From: Marinobacterium alkalitolerans
GTDB taxonomy: Bacteria; Pseudomonadota; Gammaproteobacteria; Pseudomonadales; Balneatricaceae
NCBI RefSeq assembly: GCF_017776525.1
Contig: NZ_JACVEW010000016.1
Coordinates: 22,752 to 86,751 of the forward strand
DNA: 64,000 nucleotides
Direction: 5' to 3'
The number at the start of each line of letters is the position of its first letter. The stretch's first letter is position 1. Positions 37,087-46,893 of this stretch are shown in pieces. The notes under the pieces were generated by a model. That model was not told where the DNA came from. It did no database searches and saw nothing but the letters and a program-made list of their open reading frames with translations. Position numbers and translations under genes: made by a program.

Positions 37087-37250
37087 TCCCTGCATGTCGC
37101 TACCGGCGGGTACTGACCGGGCCCGCCCTGCACACCCGTTGCCAGCCCCCACACCCTTACTGGCTGATCCTGCCCTGATACCGCCGTGCGGATTGCGCGA
37201 GAATGAGGAATTTACATGACTCAGCTCGTGCCTGAATGCGCGCAAACCGG

Positions 37251-37256
37251 TATAAT
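37251..37256 (+). promoter_or_regulatory. -10 element before fabA
   Basis: Consensus TATAAT, 43 bp before the fabA ATG, but without a recognisable -35; activation by a regulator would be expected, as FadR does for fabA in E. coli. No FadR or FabR operator could be recognised with confidence. Confidence 0.4.
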
Positions 37257-37298
37257 CGGCCAAATCTTGATGAAATGCCTCTAAAAATACGGTTTCTT

Positions 37299-37814
37299 AT
37301 GACACGACCTTCTTCATTTGAACGCGAAGAGCTGCTGCAGTGCGGCCACGGCGAAATGTTCGGCCCGGGCAATGCTCAGCTGCCGGTTGGCAACATGCTG
37401 ATGCTGGACCGCATCCTCGAGATCAATGCCGAGGGAGGCCAGTACGGCAAGGGCGAAATCATTGCTGAACTGGATATCCATCCCGACCTCTGGTTCTTCG
37501 AGTGCCACTTCCCGGGCGATCCGGTCATGCCCGGCTGTCTGGGACTGGATGCCATGTGGCAGCTGGTCGGCTTCTTCCTGGGCTGGCGAGGCAATGAAGG
37601 CCGCGGTCGCGCTCTGGGTTCCGGCGAGGTCAAATTCACGGGGCAGGTTCTGCCAGAAGCCAAGAAAGTGACCTATCATATTGAGCTCAAGCGCGTTATC
37701 GAGCGCAAGCTGGTAATGGGTATTGCTGATGGCACCGTGGCAGTTGATGGCCGCGTCATCTATACCGCAAAGGATCTGCGTGTCGGCCTGTTCAAGCAGA
37801 CCGACAATTTCTGA
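37299..37814 (+). CDS. fabA: 3-hydroxydecanoyl-ACP dehydratase/isomerase
   Basis: Introduces the cis double bond of the anaerobic unsaturated fatty acid pathway. 171 aa (172 in E. coli); the catalytic pair is His70 ([15 protein letters not shown]) and Asp84 (CLGLDAMWQ), in the same numbering as E. coli. The start is ATG 37299; the ribosome site is weak, and the frame is open 21 codons further upstream. Followed after 81 bp by fabB, the partner enzyme. Confidence 0.98.
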   Translation: MTRPSSFEREELLQCGHGEMFGPGNAQLPVGNMLMLDRILEINAEGGQYGKGEIIAELDIHPDLWFFECHFPGDPVMPGCLGLDAMWQLVGFFLGWRGNEGRGRALGSGEVKFTGQVLPEAKKVTYHIELKRVIERKLVMGIADGTVAVDGRVIYTAKDLRVGLFKQTDNF

Positions 37815-37895
37815 TCCAGGGCGGCCTTAGGCCACCCTGTCGGATTGCCATATAATAAGACTGATAGTTCTGAACGAGTTGAAGAGAGGCTACAC

Positions 37896-39113
37896 ATGCG
37901 ACGCGTTGTAGTGACCGGTATGGGAATCGTTTCCTGCCTGGGTAATGATCAGGAAGCCGTCCTGGATTCATTGAAGCAGGGCCGTTCCGGTATCAAATTC
38001 CAGCCTGAATACAAAGAGCTGGGGTTCCGCAGCCAGGTAGCAGGCAGCATTGACATCGATCTGGATGCCCTGATTGACCGCAAGCTGCGCCGTTTTATGG
38101 GCAACGCTTCTGCCTACGCCTACCTGGCCATGAAGCAGGCCGTAGAAGATTCCGGCCTGAGTGAAGACCAGGTATCCAATGTCCGTACCGGCCTGATCGC
38201 TGGCTCCGGCGGTGCATCCTCGGCTGACATCGTGGAAACCGCGGATATTCTGCGCACCAAGGGCGTACGCCGCGTAGGTCCCTACCGCGTCACCCGCACC
38301 ATGGGCTCTACCGTATCGGCCTGCCTGGCAACCCCTTTCAAGATCAAGGGTATCAACTACTCCATCACGTCGGCCTGTGCCACCAGCGCACACTGTATCG
38401 GCAACGCCATGGAGCAGATTCAGCTGGGCAAGCAGGACGTCATCTTTGCCGGTGGCGGTGAAGAGCTGCACTGGTCATTGAGTGTCATGTTCGATGCCAT
38501 GGGTGCGCTGTCCAGCAAGTACAACGAAACGCCGGAAAAGGCATCCCGCGCCTACGACGCCAACCGTGACGGTTTCGTCATTGCAGGCGGTGCCGGCATG
38601 CTGGTGCTGGAAGAGCTGGAACACGCCAAGGCACGTGGCGCCAAGATCTACGCCGAACTGGTTGGCTACGGCGCGACCTCTGACGGTTACGACATGGTCG
38701 CTCCGTCCGGCGAAGGCGCTGTTCGCTGCATGCAGCAGGCCATGTCCACCGTGGACGGCAAGATCGACTACATCAACTCCCACGGTACCTCTACGCCTGC
38801 CGGTGACATTCAGGAACTGAAGGCGATGAAGGAGACCTTCGGTGACGACATGCCGCCCGTCAGCTCCACCAAGTCGCTGACCGGCCACTCACTGGGCGCC
38901 ACCGGCGTGCAGGAAGCGATCTACTCGATCCTGATGCAGCAGAACGACTTCATCTGTGCATCGGCCAACATCGAAGATCTGGATCCGGAAGCCGAAGGCA
39001 TGCCGGTCATCACCGAACGCAAGGACGGTGTGGACCTCAAGCGCGTCATGTCCAACAGCTTCGGCTTCGGCGGTACCAACTCCACGCTGGTATTCGAGAA
39101 GTACGAAGACTGA
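37896..39113 (+). CDS. fabB: 3-oxoacyl-ACP synthase I
   Basis: Condensing enzyme required to elongate cis-3-decenoyl-ACP made by FabA. 405 aa (406 in E. coli); catalytic Cys161 in [11 protein letters not shown], the two His in [10 protein letters not shown] (about 295) and TGHSLGATG (about 330). GAAGAGAGG lies before ATG 37896. A TATAAT at 37851 may provide extra transcription beyond fabA read-through. Ends at a strong terminator. Confidence 0.98.
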   Translation: MRRVVVTGMGIVSCLGNDQEAVLDSLKQGRSGIKFQPEYKELGFRSQVAGSIDIDLDALIDRKLRRFMGNASAYAYLAMKQAVEDSGLSEDQVSNVRTGLIAGSGGASSADIVETADILRTKGVRRVGPYRVTRTMGSTVSACLATPFKIKGINYSITSACATSAHCIGNAMEQIQLGKQDVIFAGGGEELHWSLSVMFDAMGALSSKYNETPEKASRAYDANRDGFVIAGGAGMLVLEELEHAKARGAKIYAELVGYGATSDGYDMVAPSGEGAVRCMQQAMSTVDGKIDYINSHGTSTPAGDIQELKAMKETFGDDMPPVSSTKSLTGHSLGATGVQEAIYSILMQQNDFICASANIEDLDPEAEGMPVITERKDGVDLKRVMSNSFGFGGTNSTLVFEKYED

Positions 39114-39132
39114 CATCTGGCCTGCTGCCGAT

Positions 39133-39163
39133 ACAAAAAAACCGCTCATTGAGCGGTTTTTTT
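39133..39163. terminator. Bidirectional terminator between fabB and plsC-like gene
   Basis: CCGCTC / GAGCGG stem with a 3-nt loop, flanked by seven A and seven T; serves both convergent genes. Confidence 0.92.
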
Positions 39164-39184
39164 ATGCCTGATGTCCGACGGGAG

Positions 39185-39926
39185 TCAGTCCAGACTGCCC
39201 TGACGGCGCATCGCCTGCTCCAGCCATTCGGTACTGGCGTCATGCACTTCATCAACGCTTTTGCCCCGGGTTTCAATAGCCGGGCCAACGGCGACCTCAA
39301 CGGTGCCGGGGTATTTGATAAAGGACTTGCCTGGCCAGAACAGGCCGGCATTATGTGCCACCGGTACAATCGGCACTTCGCTGCTGACCGCCAGCATGGC
39401 ACCGCCCTTGTTCAGCTTGCCCAGCTTGCCCACCGGTACTCGCGTCCCCTGCGGGAAGATCAACAGGGGAACCCCCTCTTCCAGACGCGCCTTGCCCTGC
39501 TCCAGCAGCTGCTTGAGGGCCCCGCGGCGCTTGCTCCGATCCAGCGCAATCGGCTTGAGCAGCGCCAGCGCCCAGCCAAACAGCGGGATGCGCAGCAGTT
39601 CACGCTTGAGTACAACGGCCTGAGGACGGATAAGCAACTGGAAATACAGTGTTTCCCATTCGCTCTGATGATTGGCAATGACCACATAACTGCCCTCTTT
39701 GGGCAGGTGCTCGCGGCCTCTGACCTCGACCTTCACGCCACAGCAGATCCGCAGCCAAGCGATATAGAAGTAATTAATCAGCGTCAGAAATGCGAAACGG
39801 GGGCGAAAGGGCAGCAGCGGTCCTATCAGCAGACAGATAAACGCATACACCATGGTGACCGGATAAAAACCGGCGTAATACAGCAGTGACCGCAAAAACA
39901 GCAGCGGTCGGGCCTTGGGTGTTGTC
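39185..39926 (-). CDS. 1-acyl-sn-glycerol-3-phosphate acyltransferase (PlsC family)
   Basis: Membrane acyltransferase making phosphatidic acid. Two N-terminal helices (about 12-45), then the HX4(D/E) block NHQSEWE (H87, E92) and LIFPQGTRVP, the EGTR box with Gln for Glu. The variant HQSxWE belongs to a subfamily common in marine gammaproteobacteria. The start is GTG at 39928, one base after the moaD stop, with GGAGG inside the end of moaD, so it is translated from the molybdenum-cofactor transcript although functionally unrelated. The last codon boundaries give 247 aa. Confidence 0.9.
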
Positions 39927-39929
39927 ACC

Positions 39930-40181
39930 TCAGCCTCCTGTTACCGGTGGAAAAAACGCGACTTCATCCTGATCGGACAGACGGGCATCGGCACTCGCCA
40001 CCTCCTGATTCAGGGCATAGATCAGATCGGGCGCGGTCAGCACCCTGGCCCAGGGTTCACCCCGTGCCTGCGCCAGCCAATTCACCAGATCTCCCAGCGT
40101 TTCCACACCGTCCGGTCGCTCCAGCAGTTCTTCATCACAGCCCAGCTGTTCGCGCACGCGGGCAAAGTACACCAGTTTCAT
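39930..40181 (-). CDS. moaD: Molybdopterin synthase small subunit MoaD
   Basis: Ubiquitin-like sulfur carrier, 83 aa; [14 protein letters not shown] at the start and the C-terminal FFPPVTGG, whose last Gly is thiocarboxylated for sulfur transfer to precursor Z. ATG 40181 overlaps the moaC stop by 4 bases. Its partner moaE, usually next, is not here. Confidence 0.95.
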   Translation of the reverse strand: MKLVYFARVREQLGCDEELLERPDGVETLGDLVNWLAQARGEPWARVLTAPDLIYALNQEVASADARLSDQDEVAFFPPVTGG

Positions 40182-40663
40182 GTGTTGTCCCCCCGCTGCC
40201 AGTCGCCACTCTTGCCGCCGGTTTTCTGCATCAGCTCGACGCCCTCGATCGTCATGCCCTTGTCGACCGCCTTGCACATGTCGTACAGGGTGAGCGCCGC
40301 GACACTCACTGCCGTAAGGGCTTCCATCTCTACACCGGTCTGCCCACTGAGTCGGCAGCGCGCCTCAATCAGGACAGCGGACTGATCAGGGTCGGGCTGC
40401 AGCTCAACCTTGACCGAACTGAGCATCAGCGGGTGGCACAGGGGAATCAGATCCGAGGTTTTCTTGGCCGCCTGAATGCCGGCTATGCGGGCAACCGCCA
40501 GCACGTCCCCCTTGGGATGACCGCCCTCCTGAATCAGGTTGAGCGTCTCGGGCTGCATGCGCACCCGGCCCTGCGCCACAGCTTCACGTACGGTCACCGC
40601 CTTGTCACTCACATCCACCATGCGGGCTTCGCCACGGGAGTCCAGATGTGTCAGCTCGCTCAT
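40178..40663 (-). CDS. moaC: Cyclic pyranopterin monophosphate synthase MoaC
   Basis: Acts after MoaA to form cPMP (precursor Z). 161 aa, full length, with [16 protein letters not shown], the conserved [13 protein letters not shown] (about 68-80), [23 protein letters not shown] and the catalytic Lys in KTGGKSG. The ATG overlaps the stop of the upstream acyltransferase gene by 4 bases. Confidence 0.97.
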   Translation of the reverse strand: MSELTHLDSRGEARMVDVSDKAVTVREAVAQGRVRMQPETLNLIQEGGHPKGDVLAVARIAGIQAAKKTSDLIPLCHPLMLSSVKVELQPDPDQSAVLIEARCRLSGQTGVEMEALTAVSVAALTLYDMCKAVDKGMTIEGVELMQKTGGKSGDWQRGDNT

Positions 40664-41781
40664 GCGCCCTCCTGTTGGGCCAGATGGTAGTTGCGTACCG
40701 GGTTGGCGTACATCGCCTGCAGGAAGGGACGTGCCTCTTCGCTGACGGACGCCAGACGGGCGTCAAACGCGGCCTGCTGTTCCGCCGTGACACTTTCGCC
40801 GGCCGCAGCCAGATTGCTCGGATGCAGTCGGTAGTTCAGGTAAATCTGACGATCGATCTCGGCAGCCAGGGCTTCCGGTGAGTCGAATGTGCCTTCCAGC
40901 GGCTCACCAAAACCGACGTGAACCGCTCCCTTGTCACCGGTGATACCCCGCACGATGCTGGCGATATCTTCAAACTCGCTTTTCTCGTAGGCCCCGTGCA
41001 ACGCGATCGCGGCAAGCTCTTCGGCCTTGAGCGCATCACAGGGATCCAGTTCGTAGGAGATGGCCACCGGCACGATATTCAGCCGCTCGACCATTTCAGA
41101 CAGGCTGCGCTGCTTGCGGTGCGACATGTAGAACATCTTCATCAGCGCCGGATCGGTGCGGTCATTGCCATCCTTTGCGCGCCCTTCACGCTGGGCGATC
41201 CAGACCGAATGTCCGTTGCAGACGCTGTGATCGATATAGGATGACAACTGGTTCAGCGCCGTCATCAGCTCGCGCCCCTTGGCCGAGCGGTTGACGATGA
41301 AGCTCTTGTTCAGGCGCATCAGATCGGAGACATAGGGCTTGCGCAGCAGGTTATCCCCTATGGCGATGCGCACCGTGGACATGCCGCCCTGATGCCGCAC
41401 CCAGTTGACGAAGGCCGGATCCATGGCGATATCACGGTGGTTGGACACAAACAGGTAGGCTTCGTTGGGGTCCAGGCGTTCCAGGCCGGAGCAGCTGACA
41501 CGTGTGGTCGTACGCGCAATCATTTTCTGCATATAGTCGGCGACCAGCATCTGGAAGCTCTGCACATCCTCGATATCACCCACGCGCGCCGCAACGGCAA
41601 TACGCACCAGCGGCTTCAACAGCCAGCCAAAGCTGCTGGATGCACGCGGGAACTGATATCGCGTCAGTGCCGAGATGCACTCGTCATCGCGTATCAGGCG
41701 CTGCAGCACCGCCTCAACTTCGTTATCCCGGTAGGGACGGATCGACTGGAAGGGATCTGTAACCTGGTTTTGTGCGTTCAT
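40660..41781 (-). CDS. PlsC-like acyltransferase family protein
   Basis: A 373-aa protein (386 if the in-frame ATG at 41820 is used) with the acyltransferase signature [13 protein letters not shown] (about residue 113) and a basic stretch [10 protein letters not shown]; the middle ([13 protein letters not shown]) resembles the substrate-binding block of glycerolipid acyltransferases. It is likely a membrane-associated phospholipid acyltransferase, exact substrate unknown. It is embedded between moeA and moaC, overlapping moaC by 4 bases, hence translationally linked to cofactor genes. Neither start has a clear ribosome site. Confidence 0.85.
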   Translation of the reverse strand: MNAQNQVTDPFQSIRPYRDNEVEAVLQRLIRDDECISALTRYQFPRASSSFGWLLKPLVRIAVAARVGDIEDVQSFQMLVADYMQKMIARTTTRVSCSGLERLDPNEAYLFVSNHRDIAMDPAFVNWVRHQGGMSTVRIAIGDNLLRKPYVSDLMRLNKSFIVNRSAKGRELMTALNQLSSYIDHSVCNGHSVWIAQREGRAKDGNDRTDPALMKMFYMSHRKQRSLSEMVERLNIVPVAISYELDPCDALKAEELAAIALHGAYEKSEFEDIASIVRGITGDKGAVHVGFGEPLEGTFDSPEALAAEIDRQIYLNYRLHPSNLAAAGESVTAEQQAAFDARLASVSEEARPFLQAMYANPVRNYHLAQQEGA

Positions 41782-41858
41782 GCGCGGGGCTTGAGCCTCT
41801 AGCTTCTCAAAAGCGCACATTTTACCCTGTTATAGCGCTGTTTTGCAGTCTGGGCGGC

Positions 41859-43052
41859 TTACCCGCACAGACTGCTGAACGGCATGAAGGTCAGTAACTG
41901 GCCTTCAGCCACCGAGGTCTCTGCCGGCACCCGTGCCAGGCCCGATGCCTCAAGCGTATTGCTGAGTACGCCTGAGCTCTGGTTTCCCTGTGGCAGCAAG
42001 CGTCCGTTTTCAACCCGTACCCGCAGGAACTCGTCCCGTGTCTGGGGCTGCTCACGACTGAAGCCGGCCGGCAGCTGCAACTGCCAGGGCGGCTGCACCT
42101 GGCGCCCCTGCAAACGGTGCAGAGCCGGCAACGCCAGCAGGCAGAAGGTCACCAGACTGGACGCCGGATTACCGGGCAAACCGATAAACGGTGTATCGCC
42201 CACACGACCGGCGGCAAAGGGCTTGCCGGGCTTCACCCGGATGCGCCAGATGTTCAGTTCGCCCAGCGCTTCCACCTGTGCCTTGACGTGGTCTTCCTCG
42301 CCGACGGATACACCGCCACTGGACAGAATCAGGTCCGCCCGGGCGGCTTCCCGCAATGCCTGTGCAGTAGGCTCCGCCGCATCGGGTACATGCATCGGAC
42401 GAATATCCACCACCCCGGCCTGCTGCAGCAGGCCGGTGAGCAGGAACCGGTTGGCATCATAGATCTGCCCGGGGCCCAGCGCCTGTCCCGGCTGAACCAG
42501 CTCGTCCCCCGTCGACAGGAGGGCCACACTGGGACGCCGGTACACCCTGACCCGCTCAATACCGGTCGACGCCAGCACGCCCAGCGTCTGGGGCCGCAGC
42601 ATCACACCCGCTTCCAGTAATGGCGTGCCGGCTGCCATATCCTGCCCTCGTGAACGAATATTCTGACCGGGTTTGATCTCGGCCAAGATGCGCACCTGCC
42701 CGCCCTCTGCTTCTGCCTGTTCCTGCATCACCACGGCATCCGCTCCCGGGGGAATTTCGGCACCCGTGAAGATGCGCGCCGCCGTACCCGCACGCAGCGG
42801 CTCAGGTGCACAGCCGGCGGCAATACGCTGTGATATGGGCATGGGCTCGCCCGGGCGGAAATCCCGGCCCGCCAGTGCATAGCCATCCATGCTGCTGTTA
42901 TCCGCGGGGGGCACATCGGTGGCCGCGCTGACCGGCTCGGCCAGTACACGCCCCAGCGCCTCCCCTAGCGGAACCTCTTCCGTTGCGGAAGGCAATGGAA
43001 TCCGGCTGAGCAATCGATCCAGTGCCTCTTCCAGTGGCATCAAATCGCTCAT
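41859..43052 (-). CDS. moeA: Molybdopterin molybdenumtransferase
   Basis: Inserts molybdate into adenylylated molybdopterin. 397 aa with the four-domain MoeA layout: N-terminal DNSSMDGYAL (about 48), IFTGAEIPPGADAVVMQE, the MPT-binding core STGDELVQPGQ...DANRF and SSGGVSVGEEDHV, and a C-terminal beta domain. Overlaps the moaB stop by 4 bases, so it is coupled to it. Confidence 0.96.
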   Translation of the reverse strand: MSDLMPLEEALDRLLSRIPLPSATEEVPLGEALGRVLAEPVSAATDVPPADNSSMDGYALAGRDFRPGEPMPISQRIAAGCAPEPLRAGTAARIFTGAEIPPGADAVVMQEQAEAEGGQVRILAEIKPGQNIRSRGQDMAAGTPLLEAGVMLRPQTLGVLASTGIERVRVYRRPSVALLSTGDELVQPGQALGPGQIYDANRFLLTGLLQQAGVVDIRPMHVPDAAEPTAQALREAARADLILSSGGVSVGEEDHVKAQVEALGELNIWRIRVKPGKPFAAGRVGDTPFIGLPGNPASSLVTFCLLALPALHRLQGRQVQPPWQLQLPAGFSREQPQTRDEFLRVRVENGRLLPQGNQSSGVLSNTLEASGLARVPAETSVAEGQLLTFMPFSSLCG

Positions 43053-43570
43053 TCAGCCCGCTCCCGTGCTGCCTGAAGGAGGGCCACGAAGTTGCAGGGA
43101 CGGTGACGGCTGTCCAGCTGCTCGTGCAGGATCCGATCCCAGCCGGTGCGGCAGGCCCCCGTTGAGCCCGGCAGGCAGGCGATCAGGGTACCATTGGCCA
43201 GCCCCGCGAGCGCTCTGGACTGGATGGTGGAGCTGCCGATCTCGTCATGGGAGACCTGACGAAAGAGTTCACCGAAGCCGTCCACCGACTTGTCGAACAG
43301 AGGGGCAACCGCTTCCGGAGTCGAGTCGCGCAGCGCAAACCCGGTGCCGCCGGTGCTTACAATGACTTGCACACGCGGGTCTGCAATCCAGACCGATACC
43401 TGGGCCCGGATCCGGTACACATCATCCGGGACGATCGCCCGATCAGCGAGGCGGTGCCCCGCTTCCGTCAGGCGTTGGACCAGCTGGTCGCCCGAGCTGT
43501 CGGTTTCAGGGGTACGGGTATCGGAAATGGTCAATACCGCAATATCCAGCGGCTGCATTGATTCGGTCAC
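43049..43570 (-). CDS. moaB: Molybdenum cofactor biosynthesis protein B (MoaB/Mog family)
   Basis: 173 aa, MoCF-binding fold; IAVLTISDTRTPETDSSGD at the N-terminus and VSTGGTGFALRDSTPEAV (about 92-110) are the diagnostic blocks of MoaB, with QSRALAGLANGTLIACLPGS near the end. In the family it binds or adenylates molybdopterin. It is the second gene of the moaA-moaB-moeA segment. Confidence 0.94.
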   Translation of the reverse strand: MTESMQPLDIAVLTISDTRTPETDSSGDQLVQRLTEAGHRLADRAIVPDDVYRIRAQVSVWIADPRVQVIVSTGGTGFALRDSTPEAVAPLFDKSVDGFGELFRQVSHDEIGSSTIQSRALAGLANGTLIACLPGSTGACRTGWDRILHEQLDSRHRPCNFVALLQAARERAE

Positions 43571-43592
43571 AGTCTCTCCTTAACGCCGACGC

Positions 43593-44585
43593 CTAGCCGC
43601 CGGTCATATTCATGAAACGCAGGATTTGGGGTTCTTCATCGAGATTGAAATGGTGACGTTCCGGCTTGATGGCCATCGACCCGATGATGGCTTCCCTGAG
43701 CGCATCATCATCTGCGCCGGCACGCAGGAGTGCACGCAGATCCAGCGAGTGCTCATTGCCGAGGCACAACAGCAACCGCCCTTCCGCCGTCAGACGGACC
43801 CGGTTACAGTCACCACAGAAATTATGGCTGTGCGGGGAGATGAAGCCGATACGGCTCTCGCTGTCCGGCATGCGGTAGTAGCGTGAAGGGCCACCGGTAC
43901 GCTCCGCCGTTGGCAGCAGTTCGTAACGCGCTGACAGGCGTTCACGCAGCTCCTCACTGGAGCAGAAGGTTTCGGCACGGGCGTGCTCACTGATATGCCC
44001 AAGCGGCATCTCTTCGATGAAGCTGATGTCCAGGCCGCGTTGGCGGGCAAACTCAACCAGCGCGGGCACTTCGTCATCATTGCGCCCTTTCAGCACGACC
44101 GTATTGAGCTTGATGCGCTTGAAGCCCGCATTACAGGCCGCATCAATGCCCTTCAGGACCTGTTCGAGGCGGTCGGTGCGGGTCAATTGGCGGAAACGCT
44201 CCGGCTGCAGGGTATCCAGACTGATGTTGAGCCGACTCACGCCGGCACCGGCCAGATCTGTCGCGAACCGGCTCAGCTGGGAACCGTTGGTGGTCATCAC
44301 CAGCTCGGCCGGCAGCTCGCCCAGCTGTTCCATCAGCCACATCAGGTTACGACGTACCAGCGGCTCACCGCCTGTCAGGCGCAACTTGCGCACCCCCAGC
44401 GACACGAATACCTGCGACAGTCGCAGCATCTCTTCCAGCGTCAGTATCTGTTCGCGAGGCAGGAACTGCATGTTTTCGCTCATGCAGTACACACAGCGGA
44501 AGTCACAGCGGTCCGTGACGGACATTCGCAGATAGTGGATATGTCGGCCGAAGCCATCGACCAGTGAGTCTGTCTGTTGTGTCAT
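43593..44585 (-). CDS. moaA: GTP 3',8-cyclase MoaA (radical SAM)
   Basis: First enzyme of molybdenum cofactor synthesis, rearranging GTP. 330 aa. The radical-SAM Fe-S ligands are C27, C31, C34 ([10 protein letters not shown]); the second, C-terminal cluster is in [18 protein letters not shown] (about 257-274); the protein ends with the double Gly required for activity (MNMTGG). First gene of the operon; divergent from the SirB-like gene. Confidence 0.97.
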   Translation of the reverse strand: MTQQTDSLVDGFGRHIHYLRMSVTDRCDFRCVYCMSENMQFLPREQILTLEEMLRLSQVFVSLGVRKLRLTGGEPLVRRNLMWLMEQLGELPAELVMTTNGSQLSRFATDLAGAGVSRLNISLDTLQPERFRQLTRTDRLEQVLKGIDAACNAGFKRIKLNTVVLKGRNDDEVPALVEFARQRGLDISFIEEMPLGHISEHARAETFCSSEELRERLSARYELLPTAERTGGPSRYYRMPDSESRIGFISPHSHNFCGDCNRVRLTAEGRLLLCLGNEHSLDLRALLRAGADDDALREAIIGSMAIKPERHHFNLDEEPQILRFMNMTGG

Positions 44586-44714
44586 GATTCAAAAGACCGT
44601 GCGCGCCCGTTATAGTTCTTGTATACGCGACCTGTCTCTCGACGGTCCTTGCAGCAGTATAGGTCGAAAATAGAAATCAGTTATAGGAATGTAGCCAAAT
44701 TGAATGTATATCTC

Positions 44715-45086
44715 ATGCTGAAGCACACCCACCTGACACTGGTCGGGTTGAGCATCACACTGTTTTTACTGCGTGCACTTTGCATGTATGCCTGGCCCGG
44801 GGCGTTGAAGGCGCGCTGGCTCAAGGTTACACCGCATGTGATTGATACCCTGCTGCTGCTGAGCGCTATTGGCCTGATGCTGACGATTTCCCAGTACCCG
44901 CTGACGCATCACTGGCTGACCGCCAAGATACTGGGGCTGGTGGCGTACATCGGTTTCGGTACGGTTGCACTCAAGCGCGGGCGCAACCTGCGTACAAGAA
45001 GTCTAGCACTGCTGGGGGCGCTGGCCAGTGTGGGATATATGTTGGGGGTCGCCATCACACGCTCCCCGACACTGGGGATATTCTAG
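44715..45086 (+). CDS. SirB-family inner-membrane protein
   Basis: About 123 aa with four predicted membrane helices (HLTLVGLSITLFLLRALCMY; PHVIDTLLLLSAIGLMLTI; AKILGLVAYIGFGTVAL; LALLGALASVGYMLGVAI). The short loop-rich layout and the lone His near the N-terminus fit the SirB family (SirB2), whose function is unknown. Start uncertain: ATG 44715 (MLKHTHLTL) is used; a TTG at 44700 with AGGA upstream is possible. Convergent with the RmlD-like gene, 21 bp apart. Confidence 0.75.
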   Translation: MLKHTHLTLVGLSITLFLLRALCMYAWPGALKARWLKVTPHVIDTLLLLSAIGLMLTISQYPLTHHWLTAKILGLVAYIGFGTVALKRGRNLRTRSLALLGALASVGYMLGVAITRSPTLGIF

Positions 45087-45107
45087 CCGCGCCGCCGGCG
45101 GCCCGCG

Positions 45108-46016
45108 TTACTCGCCGTAGATGTCGGGAATGACTCGCTGAAGCTCCGAGCGCCAGGGGCGCTGGCGGATGCCAAAAGTGGACAGCAGTTTGCGGCATTT
45201 CAGGACCGAGGACGCGGGACGTTCCACCAGCGGGTGCATATCCGCTGTCGCAACCGCCCTCAGGCTTTCCACCTTCAGTTCTTCATACTGTCGCACCGCT
45301 GCCAGAATAGCCTCACTGAACCCGTAGCGGGTCGTGATCTCGGCTCCGCAATAATGATAGGTGCCCCAGACATCAATGCCGCAGGTCAGCTGCCGCAACA
45401 TGGCCAAGAGCACACGCGCCACATCATCGGCCGAGGTGGGACAGCCGCGACGGTCGTCAGCGGCATCAATAACGGCCTGCTGACGGGCCTGCTCCAGGAT
45501 GCGCAACAGATAGTTGTGGCCGCGAGCACTGAAGATCCAGCTCACCCGCAGAATCAGGTGCTGAGGCTGATGCTGGCGTATCTGCTCTTCCCCCTCCCAT
45601 TTACTGCGACCAAACACACCCAGCGGTGCGGGTTCATCATCCTCGCTGTAGCCACTGGCGTAGTGCCCATCAAACACATAGTCGGAGGAAAGGTGAATCA
45701 GCGGAATCGACAGCGCAGCACAGGCTGCGGCAAGCAGAGCCGGCCCGTCCCGGTTCACGGCCATGGCCTGATCCGGCTGACGCTCAGCCGCATCGACCCG
45801 GTTAAAACCGGCACAGTTGATCACATAATCGGGCAGGTGTTTTTCAAGCTGTTTGTAAACAGCATCGGTGGAGGTGATATCGAGTTGCCGACGGCTCATG
45901 GGAACCGCCTCAATACCGGGGGCCTTCTCCAATAGCTCGGCGAGCGCATGGCCGACCTGACCATTGGCTCCACAAATAAGCACCTTGGCGGAAAGTGTAT
46001 ATGCGCTGGCGACCAT
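45108..46016 (-). CDS. RmlD-like sugar-nucleotide-binding SDR protein
   Basis: 302 aa, extended short-chain dehydrogenase fold, similar to dTDP-4-dehydrorhamnose reductase: VLICGANGQVGHAL (NAD(P) loop, about 12-25), NCAGFNRVDAAERQP, HLSSDYVFDG, and SWIFSARGHNYL. The catalytic Tyr of YxxxK is replaced by Phe in GVFGRSKWEGEEQIR, so enzymatic reduction is doubtful; it may be a sugar-nucleotide-binding or regulatory relative. No rmlA/B/C genes are adjacent. Confidence 0.85.
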   Translation of the reverse strand: MVASAYTLSAKVLICGANGQVGHALAELLEKAPGIEAVPMSRRQLDITSTDAVYKQLEKHLPDYVINCAGFNRVDAAERQPDQAMAVNRDGPALLAAACAALSIPLIHLSSDYVFDGHYASGYSEDDEPAPLGVFGRSKWEGEEQIRQHQPQHLILRVSWIFSARGHNYLLRILEQARQQAVIDAADDRRGCPTSADDVARVLLAMLRQLTCGIDVWGTYHYCGAEITTRYGFSEAILAAVRQYEELKVESLRAVATADMHPLVERPASSVLKCRKLLSTFGIRQRPWRSELQRVIPDIYGE

Positions 46017-46141
46017 AGGGGATGAACTCGACCTGACTCTTCTCTAATGCCTGTTTGAATGGGTAGACATAACTCGAGCATACCCTATTCAAATGCGCTG
46101 CACACCTGCTGCAGTGCAAAAAATTAACCGCCCATAAATAC

Positions 46142-46166
46142 AAAAGCCCCTGCTAAACAGGGGCTT
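46142..46166 (-). terminator. Intrinsic terminator after ssb
   Basis: Minus-strand perfect 9-bp stem AAGCCCCTG / CAGGGGCTT with a 5-nt loop followed by TTTG; short U-run but strong stem. Confidence 0.75.
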
Positions 46167-46188
46167 GCACCGGCACGTGGCGACTTGA

Positions 46189-46704
46189 TCAGAACGGAAT
46201 GTCGTCGTCGAAGTCGTCAAAGCCCGGTGCGGGCGGCTGCTGGGACTGGGGTGCCTGCTGCTGAGGCTGCTGCGGCGGTTGTTGCGGCTGACGACGCGGC
46301 GCCTGCTGCTGGGGCTGGCCATAGCCCATGGAATCGCCCTGAGGTGCATAACCACCGCCCTCGCCACCGCGGCTGTCCAGCATCTGCATTTCACTGGCAA
46401 CGATTTCGGTGGTGTAGCGGTCCTGGCCGTCCTGACCCTGCCATTTGCGCGTACGCAGAGAACCCTCAACGTATACCTTGGAGCCCTTACGCAGGTATTC
46501 ACCGGCGATTTCAGCCAGACGATTGAAGAACACCACCCGGTGCCATTCGGTACGCTCCTGCATCTGACCGGTCTGCTTGTCCTTCCAGCTGTCGCTGGTC
46601 GCCAGGTTCACGTTGGTCACCGCATTGCCACTGGGCATGTAGCGCACTTCCGGGTCCGCCCCCAAATTGCCTACAAGAATGACCTTGTTAATACCACGCG
46701 CCAT
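46189..46704 (-). CDS. ssb: Single-stranded DNA-binding protein
   Basis: Protects ssDNA and recruits repair and replication proteins. The 171-aa protein has an N-terminal OB fold ([20 protein letters not shown] ... about 1-110), a Gly/Gln/Pro-rich linker (about 113-158, mostly Q and P) and the acidic tail DDFDDDIPF, the partner-binding peptide. Divergent from uvrA, as in E. coli. Confidence 0.97.
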   Translation of the reverse strand: MARGINKVILVGNLGADPEVRYMPSGNAVTNVNLATSDSWKDKQTGQMQERTEWHRVVFFNRLAEIAGEYLRKGSKVYVEGSLRTRKWQGQDGQDRYTTEIVASEMQMLDSRGGEGGGYAPQGDSMGYGQPQQQAPRRQPQQPPQQPQQQAPQSQQPPAPGFDDFDDDIPF

Positions 46705-46835
46705 CTAGTTCTCTCCCGTTTTCGGTTGTTCATATCTGCAGCATCCTGCCGCTGGATTCAAACGTTCAGAATAGCATACCGCCGCTTTGGATAGTAAGGC
46801 TGTCGTGCCCCGTGCACGCGCAGCCAAGGCTGTGG

Positions 46836-46864
46836 TTTAGCCGCTGCGGGCAAAGCTCTATAAT
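46836..46864 (+). promoter_or_regulatory. Candidate uvrA promoter
   Basis: Consensus -10 TATAAT (46859-46864) with TTTAGC 17 bp upstream. No CTGT-N8-ACAG LexA box overlaps it. Confidence 0.55.
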
Positions 46865-46893
46865 GGACCTTTTGCAGCGACAGCGGAGCAATA

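Noticed and set aside
37815..37895. Terminator between fabA and fabB
   Set aside because: An imperfect GGGCGGCC / GGCCACCC hairpin is present, but no T-run follows, so read-through is more likely.
46705..46893. SOS box for uvrA/ssb
   Set aside because: Searched for CTGT-N8-ACAG by eye; only half-matches were found.
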